From the NCBI GenBank assembly GCA_021826685.1, contig JAKAYT010000010.1, positions 1 to 38,571 of the forward strand: DNA of 38,571 nt. Direction: 5' to 3'. The stretch comes from Thermoplasmata archaeon (GTDB lineage: Archaea; Thermoplasmatota; Thermoplasmata; Lutacidiplasmatales; UBA184). A program made the translations under genes and the position numbers. This document shows, in pieces, positions 37,409 through 38,571 of the stretch. The stretch's first letter is position 1, and each line of letters opens with the position of its first letter. Under the pieces are notes generated by a model. That model was not told the DNA's origin, did no database searches, and was given only the letters and a program-made list of their open reading frames with translations.

Positions 37409-38571
37409 CTAGCGTTGGAAACTGGAGCCGCTCTGGAACTGCGTGATCCTCTCTCGGGTCAGGACCCCGTTGAGCGTTCGAGGTTTGCCGGAAGTGAAGA
37501 CCAGCACGGCGTCGGTCTCTTCCTGGTCCATGACTCCGAGAGCCGCCAATACGTTCGTGTCGGGATGCACCGGCGGAGGATTCTCGCGGAGAATCTCGCG
37601 GACCGATACCAGATTCTGTTCCGAGGGGGGGATCTCTAGAACGTCGACCATCCGGACTTCGCCGAGCAGGTCGATCCCTCGCATCACCGCGAGGATGGGG
37701 ACCGGAGCATCTCGGAGCATCGCGGCCGCGGACGCGACGTTGGTCTCCGGACTGACCGTGCCCACGTCCTTGGCTACGACGCTCGCGACCGGGACGTGCC
37801 TCAGGTACTCCGAGAAGTACTCGGTCGTATGGCTGGGCGAGTCGAGGCGGTTGGGAACTTGCTCGTGGTACAGGTGATAGCGGCCGGTGAGGAAGTACGC
37901 GACGAAGATGGCGACCATCGCGGGAACGAGAAGCGCCTCGGACCCGGTCATCTCCACCACCATCAGGATCACGGCGATCGGCGCCTTGGAAACACTTCCG
38001 AAGAACGCCATCATTCCGATCACGGCGAAGGCGGCGAAGTCCGCACCGGTCACGAGGCCGGGTAATGCGACGGTCATGAGGCCGGCCACGGCGAAGCCGA
38101 TGAGGGCGCCGGTGACCACCCCCGCCCCGAATAAGCCGGCGCTTCCCCCGGAGCCCACCGTGAGCGAGGTGGCGCCGATCTTGAGTATAATCAACGCGAC
38201 GATGATCGCGAGCAGTATCGGCGTGAAACTGTTCTGAAAGACCAGCCACTGAACGAACCCGTAGCCGATGCCGATCGAACCGATCGCGAGGAGGTGGTTC
38301 TCCTGCGGGAAAAGGTAGTAGGCGGCCGCGAAGATCACACCGACGATGGCGACGCCGAATGCCGGTCGAGCGTAGCGTGGGATCCGGGATCGCGCGAACC
38401 ATCTACGCGATCCATAGAACCAGACGACGTACAGGACTCCGAAGCCGGCGCATATCCCCCCGAGAAGGGCATAGACGGGAAGCTGCTCCGGGGTGAAACC
38501 GAGACCGGCGGGGGTCACGAACTCCGAGCCGAAGCCGTCATAGATCCCGAAGATGGAGTAGGAGATGACCG
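37409..38571 (-). CDS. CLC-family chloride channel/antiporter with C-terminal CBS domain pair, N-terminus outside window
   Basis: Open frame extends to window edge (VISYSIFGIYDGFGSEFVTPAGLGF...); TLTVGSGGSAGLFGAGVVTGALIGF, GMMAFFGSVSKAPIAVILMVVEMTGS, then two CBS motifs (TVSPETNVASAAAMLRDAPVPILAVM; VHPDTNVLAALGVMDQEETDAVLVF). Confidence 0.92.
   Translation of the reverse strand, partial: VISYSIFGIYDGFGSEFVTPAGLGFTPEQLPVYALLGGICAGFGVLYVVWFYGSRRWFARSRIPRYARPAFGVAIVGVIFAAAYYLFPQENHLLAIGSIGIGYGFVQWLVFQNSFTPILLAIIVALIILKIGATSLTVGSGGSAGLFGAGVVTGALIGFAVAGLMTVALPGLVTGADFAAFAVIGMMAFFGSVSKAPIAVILMVVEMTGSEALLVPAMVAIFVAYFLTGRYHLYHEQVPNRLDSPSHTTEYFSEYLRHVPVASVVAKDVGTVSPETNVASAAAMLRDAPVPILAVMRGIDLLGEVRMVDVLEIPPSEQNLVSVREILRENPPPVHPDTNVLAALGVMDQEETDAVLVFTSGKPRTLNGVLTRERITQFQSGSSFQR

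Noticed and set aside
1-38571. tRNA, rRNA or CRISPR arrays
   Set aside because: No cloverleaf-like or regularly spaced repeat pattern recognised by eye; covariance-model searches (tRNAscan-SE, Infernal) would be needed to exclude small RNAs.

Overview
High-GC, gene-dense window that I read as a prokaryotic (possibly archaeal) dissimilatory sulfur-oxidation island joined to a pentose-phosphate operon. From left to right: (1) a TnpB-type IS605-family gene running off the left edge on the minus strand, with a hairpin upstream of its start; (2) fixC (+) converging on a minus-strand group DUF1059-like / fixX / aprB / aprA / PPP-type phosphatase / etfB / etfA; (3) a plus-strand sulfur-trafficking group: Mrp-like ATPase, small ORF, DsrE/F/H-like trio, TusA-containing ORF, two DsrE-family proteins, second TusA, SQR-like flavoprotein, DUF1641-like protein, LbpA/GcvH-like lipoyl carrier, lipoate ligase; (4) a convergent minus-strand sHdr operon: shdrC1-B1-A-H(hyp)-C2-B2, lbpA, dsrE-like, second lipoate ligase, preceded by an Lrp/AsnC-type regulator, a zinc-ribbon protein and sat; (5) a plus-strand oxidative/non-oxidative pentose-phosphate operon: tkt, tal-pgi fusion, HAD hydrolase, gnd, zwf, pgl, with a convergent ROK/polyphosphate-glucokinase-like gene; (6) a DmpA-family peptidase, a likely frameshifted membrane-anchored protein and a partial CLC channel with CBS domains. 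The most interesting points are the interleaving of ETF/FixCX with AprBA where no Qmo or AprM is visible, the two mirrored lipoate-carrier/ligase modules, and a repeated TTGGACAA-type motif found upstream of shdrC1, aprB and tusA. No rRNA, tRNA or CRISPR array was recognised.
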